Assembly (NCBI RefSeq): GCF_001644645.1
Contig: NZ_CP011390.1
Location: 620,001-684,000 of the forward strand
Direction of reading: 5' to 3'
DNA length: 64,000 nucleotides
Source: Flavisolibacter tropicus
GTDB lineage: Bacteria > Bacteroidota > Bacteroidia > Chitinophagales > Chitinophagaceae
Part shown: positions 56,575 through 64,000 of the stretch, one piece after another
Numbering within the stretch: the stretch's first letter is position 1
Layout of the letters: the number at the start of each line of letters is the position of its first letter
Position numbers and translations under genes: made by a program
Notes under the pieces: generated by a model
Told to the model about the DNA's origin: nothing
Seen by the model: only the letters and a program-made list of their open reading frames with translations
Databases searched by the model: none

Positions 56575-57396
56575 TTATTTATCTTCTAAAACTAGTAGCG
56601 GGACCTTGGTCTCATATGTTATCGATCGGGTATATATTTTGCCTATTATCCGCTCTATAATTTTGTGGCGGTGTGCTATCATTACCAACAAGTTTATCGG
56701 ATGATTGTCCATGTAAATCTGAATGCCACTTTCCACATCATCATCTTCAACTTCTTCATGCGAAAATGAATGAATTTTAGAAAAAGTCTGGCCAAGTTGT
56801 ACTCTGCCGGGTACCTCCATACCTGACATTACCGCACCACTCTTTTGTATATGTAACAAGCGCAAAGAAGCTTCAAATTTCTCAACCATGTCTAAGAGTA
56901 TACTAAAGCAAGTTGCGTCTTCTACTCCTTCAAAATCAGTAGCCAGAACAATATTTTTGATCGGACTGAACTGGGATTGTTCTGGGACCAACAACACAGG
57001 CAAATTGGATTTACGTATGATTGACAGGACTGTACTTCCAAAAAACCTGTGAGGATGATCTCGTTTCATACCCATTACAATTAAATCTGTACTCATTTTT
57101 CTGGCAGTTTCCATGATGGAGTCGCCCTTGTACCCCATTACTACAGATCCGCTGACATCAATGCTATAAGTTTCTTTTAAAAAATGAATCTCTTTTTGAA
57201 GTTGGGTTTCGTTAGCCTGTTGCTGCGCATCATTTATTATCATCCAGGCTGAAGGATCCTCCCCTGTCGGTCCTGGTTCCATGTATACATGAACTAAATA
57301 CAATTTTGCTAAGAAGAGCTGCGCCAGAGAAGCTGCATAATTACTGGCAGCACGTGAGGCATCTGTAAAATTGATTGCCACCAATATTCTTTTCAT
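56575..57396 (-). CDS. Universal stress protein, tandem-domain (fourth)
   Basis: This 273-residue UspA-family protein has two domains (MKRILVAINFTDASRAASNY and KNIVLATDFEGVEDATCF). The first keeps a near-canonical nucleotide motif, MGMKRDHPHRFFGSTVLSI, so ATP binding is more plausible than in the cluster at 41.7-44.3 kb. An exact FNR-like box lies 71 bases upstream, and the divergent SDR gene has another box. Confidence 0.92.
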   Translation of the reverse strand: MKRILVAINFTDASRAASNYAASLAQLFLAKLYLVHVYMEPGPTGEDPSAWMIINDAQQQANETQLQKEIHFLKETYSIDVSGSVVMGYKGDSIMETARKMSTDLIVMGMKRDHPHRFFGSTVLSIIRKSNLPVLLVPEQSQFSPIKNIVLATDFEGVEDATCFSILLDMVEKFEASLRLLHIQKSGAVMSGMEVPGRVQLGQTFSKIHSFSHEEVEDDDVESGIQIYMDNHPINLLVMIAHRHKIIERIIGKIYTRSITYETKVPLLVLEDK

Positions 57397-57467
57397 GTTG
57401 CAATTTTCACTAAGTAAAACTGGAAATTAGTCCCGCAGAAAAGAATGACCTCTATTTGCATGATTAC

Positions 57468-57479
57468 TGATACCTATCA
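57468..57479. promoter_or_regulatory. FNR-like box TGAT-ACCT-ATCA
   Basis: An exact TGAT-N4-ATCA centred about 77 bases before the usp start at 57396. With flanks it reads CTGATACCTATCAA, one base from the E. coli FNR consensus TTGAT-N4-ATCAA. Confidence 0.65.
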
Positions 57480-57571
57480 ATAAATAGAAAGGTAATAGTA
57501 AAGTCTCCGATAAATACCCTGTTTCTATTTGGCATTTATTTTTGCATTCCACTTGCAATCAGTATTCCTGT

Positions 57572-57583
57572 TGACAATTATCA
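57572..57583. promoter_or_regulatory. FNR-like box TGAC-AATT-ATCA
   Basis: One mismatch (on the other strand TGAT-AATT-GTCA, as in the ppsA and mgtA boxes). It is centred about 53 bases before the SDR start at 57631. Confidence 0.5.
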
Positions 57584-57630
57584 TTGCTCTGGCTTTTCTG
57601 GTCTGCTAGCTTAAGATCAAATTCGTGTAT

Positions 57631-58392
57631 ATGGAATTGATATTTCAAAACCAGGTAGCCTTGGTAACCGGTGGCAGCTTTGGTATTGGCCGGGCGGCGG
57701 CTATAGCTTTTGCACAGCGAGGTGCCAAAGTTGCAGTAGCAGATTGGATTAAAGACGAAGAGAATACAACCTTGGAAAGGATCAATGAAGCGGGTAGTGA
57801 AGGAATATTTATTCAGTGCGACGTTTCCAAACATGCAGACGTAAAAAAACTCATTGACCAAACTATAGCCACTTTTGGTAGACTCGATTGTACCTTCAAC
57901 AAGGCTGGTATTGAAGGCATTATTGCGCCTACACATGAATGCACCGAGGAGAATTGGGACAAAACCATTGCTATTAATCTGAAGGGAGTATGGCTTGGCA
58001 TGAAGTATGAACTAACGCATATGCTTTTATTAGGCAAAGGGGTGATCGTCAATTGCGCTTCGGTAGTCGGATTGACCGGTTTCAAGGGATTACCTGCTTA
58101 TGTAGTCAGTAAGCATGGATTGGTAGGCCTAACAAAAACGGCCGCGTTGGAATATGCCAATGCAGGTATAAGGATAAACGCAGTCTGCCCTGGTGTAATT
58201 CATACGGCTATGATAGATAGGATTACCGGCCGAGACAATGAAGTGGAAAAACAATACACAGTTATGGAACCAATTAGCCGCATGGGGGATCCCAAAGAAG
58301 TAGCCGAAGCCGTGGTATGGCTATGTTCTGATGCTGCTTCCTTTGTAACAGGACATGCCATGACAGTTGATGGTGGATTCACGGCTGGATAG
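57631..58392 (+). CDS. Short-chain dehydrogenase/reductase
   Basis: The classical SDR of 253 residues has the cofactor motif TGGSFGIGRA, the catalytic serine in NCASVVG and YVVSK (Tyr and Lys). The C-terminal end is typical (SFVTGHAMTVDGGFTAG). The usual NNAG motif reads NKAG, an uncommon change of the second Asn. The ATG at 57631 is preferred over GTG at 57625. The substrate is not predictable. Its own FNR-like box places it in the putative regulon. Confidence 0.9.
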   Translation: MELIFQNQVALVTGGSFGIGRAAAIAFAQRGAKVAVADWIKDEENTTLERINEAGSEGIFIQCDVSKHADVKKLIDQTIATFGRLDCTFNKAGIEGIIAPTHECTEENWDKTIAINLKGVWLGMKYELTHMLLLGKGVIVNCASVVGLTGFKGLPAYVVSKHGLVGLTKTAALEYANAGIRINAVCPGVIHTAMIDRITGRDNEVEKQYTVMEPISRMGDPKEVAEAVVWLCSDAASFVTGHAMTVDGGFTAG

Positions 58393-58472
58393 AAACTGTT
58401 TTAATGAAACTTGTCTTCAAATTAATTTGCAGTTAAGAAAAATACTCTTTGTCATCTATATGGCTTTAAAAT

Positions 58473-58510
58473 ACAATAACCCCACTATTTATAAATAGTG
58501 GGGTTATTGT
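58473..58510. terminator. 38-bp perfect palindrome, bidirectional terminator
   Basis: ACAATAACCCCACTATTTA is followed directly by its exact reverse complement. It lies between the convergent SDR and hsp20 genes and forms a long GC-centred hairpin with AT-rich ends. Confidence 0.75.
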
Positions 58511-58528
58511 TGTAGGTGGAAAAGGATA

Positions 58529-58975
58529 CTACTTTACAGTAACATGTTTGGAAACTTTTGGCTTTCGTGCTTCTTCCTTTTTAGGAAGAGTCAGATTCAG
58601 TACCCCATCTTTGTAATTTGCCTCAATACTATCCTGCTTTACATCATCGGGTAGTGTAAAACTACGTGAGAAAGAAGTGTAGTTATATTCTCTTCTTGTA
58701 TAGCGCTCATCCTTTTCTTCCATTTTATCTTCCTTTTCTGCACTAATGGTGAGAACATTATTTTCTACATCAATATTAAAATCTTTGCTTTTTAGTCCTG
58801 GAGCAGCAACAGTAACTTTATATTCATTTCCATTTTCAATAATATTTACTGCTGGCAAATTGGCTCCCTTACCCAATAAGCGGCTGCCTTCAAACATATC
58901 AGTCCAAGGCCGGAAAAAATCATCGAAAAGACCAGAGAAACCTGATTCAGGCCTCATTAATGCTTTAGTTGCCAT
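58529..58975 (-). CDS. Small heat-shock protein, Hsp20 / alpha-crystallin family
   Basis: This ATP-independent chaperone holds unfolding proteins. The 148 residues contain the alpha-crystallin domain (about 45-135, PAVNIIENGNEYKVTVAAPG, NVLTISAEKED, YKDGVLNLTLPK) and a short C-terminal tail (VSKHVTVK) with a VxV that may stand for the IxI oligomerisation motif. A one-mismatch FNR-like box lies about 92 bases upstream. Confidence 0.95.
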   Translation of the reverse strand: MATKALMRPESGFSGLFDDFFRPWTDMFEGSRLLGKGANLPAVNIIENGNEYKVTVAAPGLKSKDFNIDVENNVLTISAEKEDKMEEKDERYTRREYNYTSFSRSFTLPDDVKQDSIEANYKDGVLNLTLPKKEEARKPKVSKHVTVK

Positions 58976-59061
58976 GATTGTAGGTTTTAGAGTGAAGTAA
59001 TAAGAAATTAAAACTACTTCTTACAAGTACAGGCGCCAACGATGGTTGTCAGCCAAAAGGG

Positions 59062-59073
59062 TGAGTTCAATCA
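59062..59073. promoter_or_regulatory. FNR-like box, one mismatch (TGAG-TTCA-ATCA)
   Basis: Centred about 92 bases before the hsp20 start. Only one of the eight fixed bases differs. Confidence 0.4.
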
Positions 59074-59351
59074 GTATCTTACAACCGTACACTCCTTTTG
59101 CTAACAACCACTATTTCTTTCTTATTGTTCAGCGGTCTTTTGTAAAAAGAAATAAGACATAGACCTGCGCTAAAAAACATTTGGTTATAAAAAATATAGT
59201 TAATGTTGTTTCAAATTGAAGACACCACTTTTACCATTGGATTGACAAATGTGTAAAGGCATATAGTTTTCATTTCTGATTCCTCTTACATTATCAGTTT
59301 AAAGCCAAAGCTTCGTTTGACCGGCAGGCCAATAACAAATTCCTTTATTGC

Positions 59352-59363
59352 TGATGAAAGTCA
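59352..59363. promoter_or_regulatory. FNR-like box TGAT-GAAA-GTCA
   Basis: One mismatch, centred about 88 bases before the mgtA start. It shares TGATGnnAGTCATTGA with the ppsA box. Confidence 0.5.
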
Positions 59364-59445
59364 TTGATAAGAGAATACTGAAATTGTACTTTTCTTAGTA
59401 AGTATTCTTCTCTTTTAGATATTCTGTTCTCAAACAAGGCATTAT

Positions 59446-62040
59446 ATGAAAATAGTAAGGGGCAGATCATTGACAATGAAAAGTATATCCAACGAGATGG
59501 GATTACCTCTAAACGAACTGAAAACAAGGATGGGTTTTTTTAGAGAAGGACTGACTACACAGGAAGCCACGAAACGCCTGCAACAATATGGCTTTAATGA
59601 AATTGCAAAAGAGAAACCTTTATCTGCTTTAAAACGACTGTGGAACCACCTGAAAAACCCATTGGTCATCTTGCTTTCCGTTCTGGGTGTTGTTTCCTGG
59701 CTTACCAGTGATATCAGAGCAACCATTGTCATTTTTGTAATGGTGTTGCTCGGCATTATCTTACGATACTTCCAGGAAATGCGGGCCGATAAAGCTGCTG
59801 AAAAATTAAAAGCAATGGTCAGCACCCATGCCTCTGTACGAAGAGATAACAAAGACATAGAAATACCCCTGAAAATGTTGGTGCCTGGAGACATTATTAT
59901 GCTTGGTGCTGGCGACATGGTTCCTGCTGATGTACGGATACTTTCAGCCAAAGACCTTTTTGTAAATCAAGCTGCCCTTACCGGCGAATCTCTTCTAGTG
60001 GAAAAGAATGACAAAGAAAGCCATTCAGAAAACAATAATCCACTGGAGCTTTTGAATACCTGCTTCTTAGGTACCAATGTAATAAGTGGTTCAGCAACGG
60101 CACTGGTGATCCATACCGGAGATGATACTTATTTTGGCAACATCGCTTATAATTTGGCGGGTGAGCGACAACCAACAAGTTTTGATAAAGGTATAAATCG
60201 TTTCACCTGGCTGATGATCCGGTTTATTTTTATCATGGTGCCTGCTGTTTTTCTAATTAATGGGCTGAGCCGGCACAATTGGGTAGAGGCTTTTCTATTC
60301 GCTTTGGCAGTAGCAGTGGGACTAACGCCGGAAATGCTTCCAATGATTATTTCGGTCAACCTTTCAAAAGGGGCCATTGCGATGTCCCGTAAAAAAGTAA
60401 TTGTTAAGCGCTTAAACTCTATACAGAATTTTGGTGCGATGGATGTTTTGTGTACAGATAAAACAGGAACTATCACCAGAGGCAAAATTGTTTTGGAACA
60501 ACACCTTGACGTAAAAGGTGGTGAAAGTCAGAAGGTGCTGGACTTTGGCTACCTGAACAGCTTTTATCATACCGGATTAAAAAACATCATGGATGATGCA
60601 ATTCTGGATCACGAAGAATTGGAAACGGCTTTAAAGATCAAGGATACCTACAAAAAAATTGATGAAATTCCTTTTGATTTTGTGCGTAAGCGAATGTCGG
60701 TAGTAGTGGAAGACAAAACAGGTTTAAACATGTTGATTTGTAAAGGAGCGGTGGAGAATTTACTTGATTTATGCACACAAGTAGAAGTAGGCAGAGAAAT
60801 GAAGGTAATGAAAAATGAAGACAGGGAAGAGTGCCTTCAGTTGGTGCACCGCTTAAATAGCAATGGCTTTCGTGTGTTAGCAATTGCCTATAAATACATT
60901 CCGGGTGGATCAGATGAACAGGTTTACAAAACAGCTGATGAAAGTGACCTCGTGCTGCTTGGTTATCTCTCTTTTTTTGACCCTCCAAAAGAAACAGCCT
61001 CTGAGGCTTTGCAGCGGTTAGAGAAATTAAATATAGAGGTAAAGATTCTCACCGGCGACAATGAGGCCATTACTGCTTACATCTGTAAAAAAGTGGGCAT
61101 AAAAACGGAGCAAGTTTTGCTTGGGCCTGCTATTGAAAATATGACCGAAGAACAACTGAAAGAGGCGGCGGGGAATTATAATGTGTTTGCACGGTTGGTA
61201 CCGACTCATAAAAAAAGAATCATTCAGGCATTACAGAAGAGTGGCCATGTGATCGGATTTATGGGTGATGGCATTAACGATGCTCCTGCACTGAAAGCTG
61301 CCGATATTGGTATTTCAGTTGATAGCGCAGTGGATGTAGCAAAAGAGTCCTCGGATATTATTTTACTGGAAACCAGTTTGTTGGTTTTAGAGCAGGGCGT
61401 GGCTGAAGGAAGAAGAGTATTTGGTAACATCATCAAATATATTGAGATGGCCGCCAGTAGCAATTTTGGTAATATGTTCAGTGTAGTTGGCGCCAGTGCC
61501 TTTCTCCCTTTTGTACCCATGTTACCTATTCAGATCCTTACAAATAACCTGCTATATGACTTTTCACAAACTACTATACCAACCGATAACGTGGATAAGG
61601 AGTGGTTAATAAAGCCTCGAAAATGGGCCATCGGTGAACTGCAACGATTTATTCTTTTTATTGGTCCAATTAGCTCTATATTCGATTACATCACGTTTTT
61701 CATTATGTGGTTTATCTTTCATGCAAAGAATAATGAGGCTTTATTTCATACAGGTTGGTTTGTTGAATCCTTGTTTACACAAACACTGATCATCCATATC
61801 ATTCGTACTAATAAAATTTCTTTCATTCAAAGCCGTGCTTCCTGGCAGTTAATTACAAGTTCTATTATCATTGTTTTTGTGGGTGCGTGGCTGACGGTAT
61901 CACCCCTTGCTACAACGTTAGGCTTTGTATCCTTACCACCACTTTATTGGTCATTACTTGTCTTGATTTTATTCTGTTACATCATACTTACGCAACTGAT
62001 GAAAAGCTGGCTAATCCGCAGGTACGGTGCGTCCCGTTAA
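59446..62040 (+). CDS. mgtA: Magnesium-transporting P-type ATPase
   Basis: This 864-residue P3B-type pump imports Mg2+ along its gradient at ATP cost. The order is AALTGESLLVEK actuator motif, LCTDKTGTITRGKI with D338, MGDGINDAPALKAADIGIS, then VDVAKESSDIILLE and the C-terminal helices with SNFGNMFSVVGASAFLPFVPM. These match MgtA/MgtB. An alternative start at 59476 (MKSISNEMG) would drop ten residues. The mgtA leader regulators of enteric bacteria are not evident. A one-mismatch FNR-like box is upstream. Confidence 0.93.
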   Translation: MKIVRGRSLTMKSISNEMGLPLNELKTRMGFFREGLTTQEATKRLQQYGFNEIAKEKPLSALKRLWNHLKNPLVILLSVLGVVSWLTSDIRATIVIFVMVLLGIILRYFQEMRADKAAEKLKAMVSTHASVRRDNKDIEIPLKMLVPGDIIMLGAGDMVPADVRILSAKDLFVNQAALTGESLLVEKNDKESHSENNNPLELLNTCFLGTNVISGSATALVIHTGDDTYFGNIAYNLAGERQPTSFDKGINRFTWLMIRFIFIMVPAVFLINGLSRHNWVEAFLFALAVAVGLTPEMLPMIISVNLSKGAIAMSRKKVIVKRLNSIQNFGAMDVLCTDKTGTITRGKIVLEQHLDVKGGESQKVLDFGYLNSFYHTGLKNIMDDAILDHEELETALKIKDTYKKIDEIPFDFVRKRMSVVVEDKTGLNMLICKGAVENLLDLCTQVEVGREMKVMKNEDREECLQLVHRLNSNGFRVLAIAYKYIPGGSDEQVYKTADESDLVLLGYLSFFDPPKETASEALQRLEKLNIEVKILTGDNEAITAYICKKVGIKTEQVLLGPAIENMTEEQLKEAAGNYNVFARLVPTHKKRIIQALQKSGHVIGFMGDGINDAPALKAADIGISVDSAVDVAKESSDIILLETSLLVLEQGVAEGRRVFGNIIKYIEMAASSNFGNMFSVVGASAFLPFVPMLPIQILTNNLLYDFSQTTIPTDNVDKEWLIKPRKWAIGELQRFILFIGPISSIFDYITFFIMWFIFHAKNNEALFHTGWFVESLFTQTLIIHIIRTNKISFIQSRASWQLITSSIIIVFVGAWLTVSPLATTLGFVSLPPLYWSLLVLILFCYIILTQLMKSWLIRRYGASR

Positions 62041-62317
62041 ACATGTATCTAGAAATGGAGTTCTCTTATTCTTTTGTGTTAGCCTTGGAGCTCCTGTCAG
62101 TGTAGCTATTATGGTAACCTAGCTATTCAGGCTACTGGCATTTTGGCTACATATGCCGATTAGCCTCCTTTTGTATAGTGGCTTACTTAAAAAGGCAACC
62201 TACAAAGCTAGAGCCCTTTAAATTGATACATACTACCTATTACAAAAATTCCAGTTGTAGTTTATGCACAATTGGCGGAGAAGCAACCATTCGCTAATTG
62301 TTGCTACAAAAAATGAA

Positions 62318-62337
62318 CACATTTGATATCAAATGTG
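62318..62337. promoter_or_regulatory. 20-bp perfect palindrome CACATTTGATATCAAATGTG
   Basis: The sequence equals its own reverse complement and contains the TGATATCA core that also appears in the boxes at 52626 and 62468. It may be a related or independent operator. Confidence 0.5.
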
Positions 62338-62467
62338 AATCGTAAATCATAATTACTGTTTTCAAGACTTTACTACAATCTTATCATTGGCAGGTTAATA
62401 CTCCGGTAATCTAAAATAAAAATACACTAGATGTTTCCAACTTTGGTTGGGTACTACTATCAGTGAA

Positions 62468-62479
62468 TGATTGATATCA
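62468..62479. promoter_or_regulatory. FNR-like box TGAT-TGAT-ATCA
   Basis: Exact match, identical 12-mer to the box at 52626. It is 169 bases before mlaE, farther than the other boxes, so its target promoter is uncertain. Confidence 0.5.
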
Positions 62480-62648
62480 GCACATTCAGTGATAGTTTCT
62501 ATTAAAAATATTTTTAGAAGAGAATGCAAATCAATGGTTGGATTGACGGACATCATTGAAATCTGCTTAAAGGTAGAATAGTTTTATAAACACATTAATA
62601 AGAAGATGGATGAGTAAGCACATTTATGTAGCTGAATAATGATACATC

Positions 62649-63455
62649 ATGGAAACGATTTCCCATATCCCCCATTACCCATCGATTGTTCACAAAAGAA
62701 AGCAACGCATTCCGCTTTTCTTTATAAGTATTTATAATGTCTATCGCTTTATCCTTCGTTTTATTAAAGAAAGCGTTTCCTATCCATTTGAAGGAAAAGA
62801 AGTGGTGCGGCAATGTTATGAAATCGGCTGCAAGTCACTTCCTATTATTTCACTCACAGCTTTTATAACTGGGATTGTATTTACTAAGCAGTCGCGACCC
62901 TCTTTAGCTTCTTTTGGCGCTAGTTCTTGGCTGCCTGGATTGATAGCTATTGCTATAGTTCGAGCGCTCGCACCATTAATAACGGCTCTTATTATTGCGG
63001 GTAAAGTAGGCTCTAATATGGGTGCAGAATTGGGTTCGATGAAGGTCACCGAACAGATTGATGCCATGGAAGTATCCTCTACCAATCCTTTCAAGTTTCT
63101 AGTAGTAACGCGTATAATGGCCATTACTATTATGCTGCCTTTATTAGCGGGCTACTTTGCATTTATTGGCTTATTGGGTGCTTACCTGAATGTGCATGCT
63201 AATGAACAAACTAGCTATATTCTATTTATGCACCATGCCTTTTCCAGTCTTTCTTTCATAGACCTATTTGGCTCTATCCTAAAATCTTTTGTTTTTGGTG
63301 CAACTATTGGGGTTACGGGATGTTTTAAAGGCTTTTATGCTTCACATGGCACTGTAGGAGTTGGCCGTGCGGCAAATGCGGCTGTTGTGATTTCGATGTT
63401 TCTTGTTTTTATTGAAGAAATGTTTATTGTTCAAATCATTAATTACTTCCGCTAA
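62649..63455 (+). CDS. mlaE: MlaE-family ABC transporter permease
   Basis: This 268-residue membrane protein of the MlaE/YrbE family moves phospholipid between the membranes of the envelope. It shows the family blocks LTAFITGIVFTKQSRPSL, ALAPLITALIIAGKVGSNMG, AELGSMKVTEQIDAM and GVGRAANAAVVISMFLVF. It is followed after 16 bases by the ATPase gene mlaF. Confidence 0.92.
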   Translation: METISHIPHYPSIVHKRKQRIPLFFISIYNVYRFILRFIKESVSYPFEGKEVVRQCYEIGCKSLPIISLTAFITGIVFTKQSRPSLASFGASSWLPGLIAIAIVRALAPLITALIIAGKVGSNMGAELGSMKVTEQIDAMEVSSTNPFKFLVVTRIMAITIMLPLLAGYFAFIGLLGAYLNVHANEQTSYILFMHHAFSSLSFIDLFGSILKSFVFGATIGVTGCFKGFYASHGTVGVGRAANAAVVISMFLVFIEEMFIVQIINYFR

Positions 63456-63471
63456 AAAGAGTAATACAATA

Positions 63472-64000
63472 ATGACAAATCAATCAATAAGCACTCAACA
63501 GGAAGAGGCTGTAGTTTCAATACATGGCCTTAGAAAGTCGTTTGAAGACCTGCACGTTTTAAATGGTATTGACTTAACTGTGCATAAAGGGGAGAATGTA
63601 GTTGTCCTAGGGCGCTCGGGAAGCGGAAAGTCTGTTCTGATCAAAATTATTGCAGGCCTACTAAAGCCAGATCTGGGCACTATTGCTGTTTTGGGCGAGG
63701 ATATTGATCAATTGGATGAAGAGGAGTTAAAGCGTTTGCGCTTGAAAATTGGCTTTTCCTTTCAAAGTAGCGCCCTGTATGATAGTATGACCGTGCAGGA
63801 AAACCTGGAATTTCCACTTATAAGAAACAAACCAGAGTTAAGCAAGCAACAAGTTAATGAGGCCATTGAACAGGTGCTAGAAGATGTGGGCCTATTACAT
63901 ACCATTTATCAAATGCCGGATGAGCTTTCCGGCGGCCAGAAAAAACGCATTGGTATTGCTCGTATGTTGATTCTGAATCCAGAGATCATTTTGTATGACG
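63472..64000 (+). CDS. mlaF: MlaF-family ABC transporter ATP-binding protein (cut by window end)
   Basis: The gene is open to the last base of the window. The 176 visible residues include Walker A (GRSGSGKSVL), the Q-loop FSFQSSALYDSMTV and the signature LSGGQKKRIGIARML. The Walker B aspartate is just reached in EIILYD. It pairs with mlaE as the energising subunit; an MlaD-like substrate-binding gene would be expected beyond the edge. Confidence 0.92.
   Translation, partial: MTNQSISTQQEEAVVSIHGLRKSFEDLHVLNGIDLTVHKGENVVVLGRSGSGKSVLIKIIAGLLKPDLGTIAVLGEDIDQLDEEELKRLRLKIGFSFQSSALYDSMTVQENLEFPLIRNKPELSKQQVNEAIEQVLEDVGLLHTIYQMPDELSGGQKKRIGIARMLILNPEIILYD

Larger units (their letters stand above)
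58976..59445. other. 470-base divergent spacer between hsp20 and mgtA
   Basis: No gene is seen. It contains two one-mismatch FNR-like boxes, one placed for each flanking gene. Confidence 0.5.
62041..62648. other. 608-base spacer, regulatory motifs but no gene
   Basis: I find no convincing gene. It contains a 20-bp palindrome at 62318-62337 and an exact FNR-like box at 62468-62479. Confidence 0.5.

Noticed and set aside
57559..57936. Minus-strand 125-codon ORF opposite the SDR gene
   Set aside because: It is complementary to the SDR cofactor-binding region and lacks a plausible fold or start.
58473..58510. 38-bp palindrome as a novel element
   Set aside because: Position between convergent gene ends and AT-rich flanks make an ordinary bidirectional terminator the simplest explanation.
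59446..59951. Minus-strand 169-codon ORF inside mgtA
   Set aside because: It is complementary to conserved ATPase motifs and therefore a shadow frame.
62595..62813. Minus-strand 72-codon ORF overlapping mlaE start
   Set aside because: It overlaps the conserved mlaE N-terminus on the other strand and has no supporting promoter or homology.

Overview
The window looks like chromosomal DNA of a Bacteroidota bacterium, most probably a member of the Chitinophagaceae. The reasons are AT-rich spacers with weak Shine-Dalgarno signals, promoters of the TAnnTTTG type close to start codons, a tandem pair of DUF6089-like outer-membrane barrels, a DPE2-like 4-alpha-glucanotransferase, a potassium-dependent-type membrane pyrophosphatase and a 13-gene nuo operon with a fused nuoCD. 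The placement rests on gene content; no rRNA or tRNA gene was seen.

0-22 kb is mostly housekeeping: a VWA protein, malQ plus a dipeptide epimerase, two barrel paralogues, a UbiD-family decarboxylase, a TraB/GumN protein, ndk, a sterol-desaturase-like hydroxylase, hppA, nnr, a serine hydrolase, serA, then a small regulon made of a haem-binding protein and a GbsR/MarR-like regulator with matching operators, followed by a DCC protein and a TIGR01777 SDR protein. 22-38 kb is the nuo (complex I) operon on the minus strand, order A-B-CD-E-F-[SnoaL-like]-G-H-I-J-K-L-M-N. nuoF carries a one-base frameshift at a TTTTTAA site, and a four-copy heptamer lies just upstream of nuoJ. A CBS-domain gene precedes nuoA.

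38.4-40.6 kb is gene-poor and full of structure: two 52/53-bp direct repeats, a 178-nt nested palindrome with integron-attC-like ends, three 12-bp repeats at an exact 22-bp period, a 59-residue cysteine-rich ORF with its own terminator, and one unrecognised basic protein.

41-63.5 kb is a stress / low-oxygen type island: BON protein, four universal stress proteins, PEP synthase, a D-lactate-dehydrogenase-like protein, two PNPOx-like split-barrel proteins, a PAS sensor kinase, a REC-cNMP-HTH response regulator, two P-type ATPases, an SDR enzyme and Hsp20. Its content resembles the mycobacterial DosR dormancy regulon. Reading the spacers by eye gives a recurring FNR-like palindrome, TGAT-N4-ATCA (five exact copies and several one-mismatch copies), usually centred 54-93 bases before a start codon. 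I propose that it is the binding site of the REC-cNMP-HTH regulator encoded in the island. The window ends in an mlaE-mlaF lipid-transport pair, the second gene cut by the edge.

Four genes look damaged or degenerate: nuoF (frameshift), a small Bacteroidota-type protein at 44667 (in-frame TAA at codon 15), a CheB catalytic domain missing its N-terminus at 56.0-56.5 kb, and a weak ORF relic at 40.5 kb.
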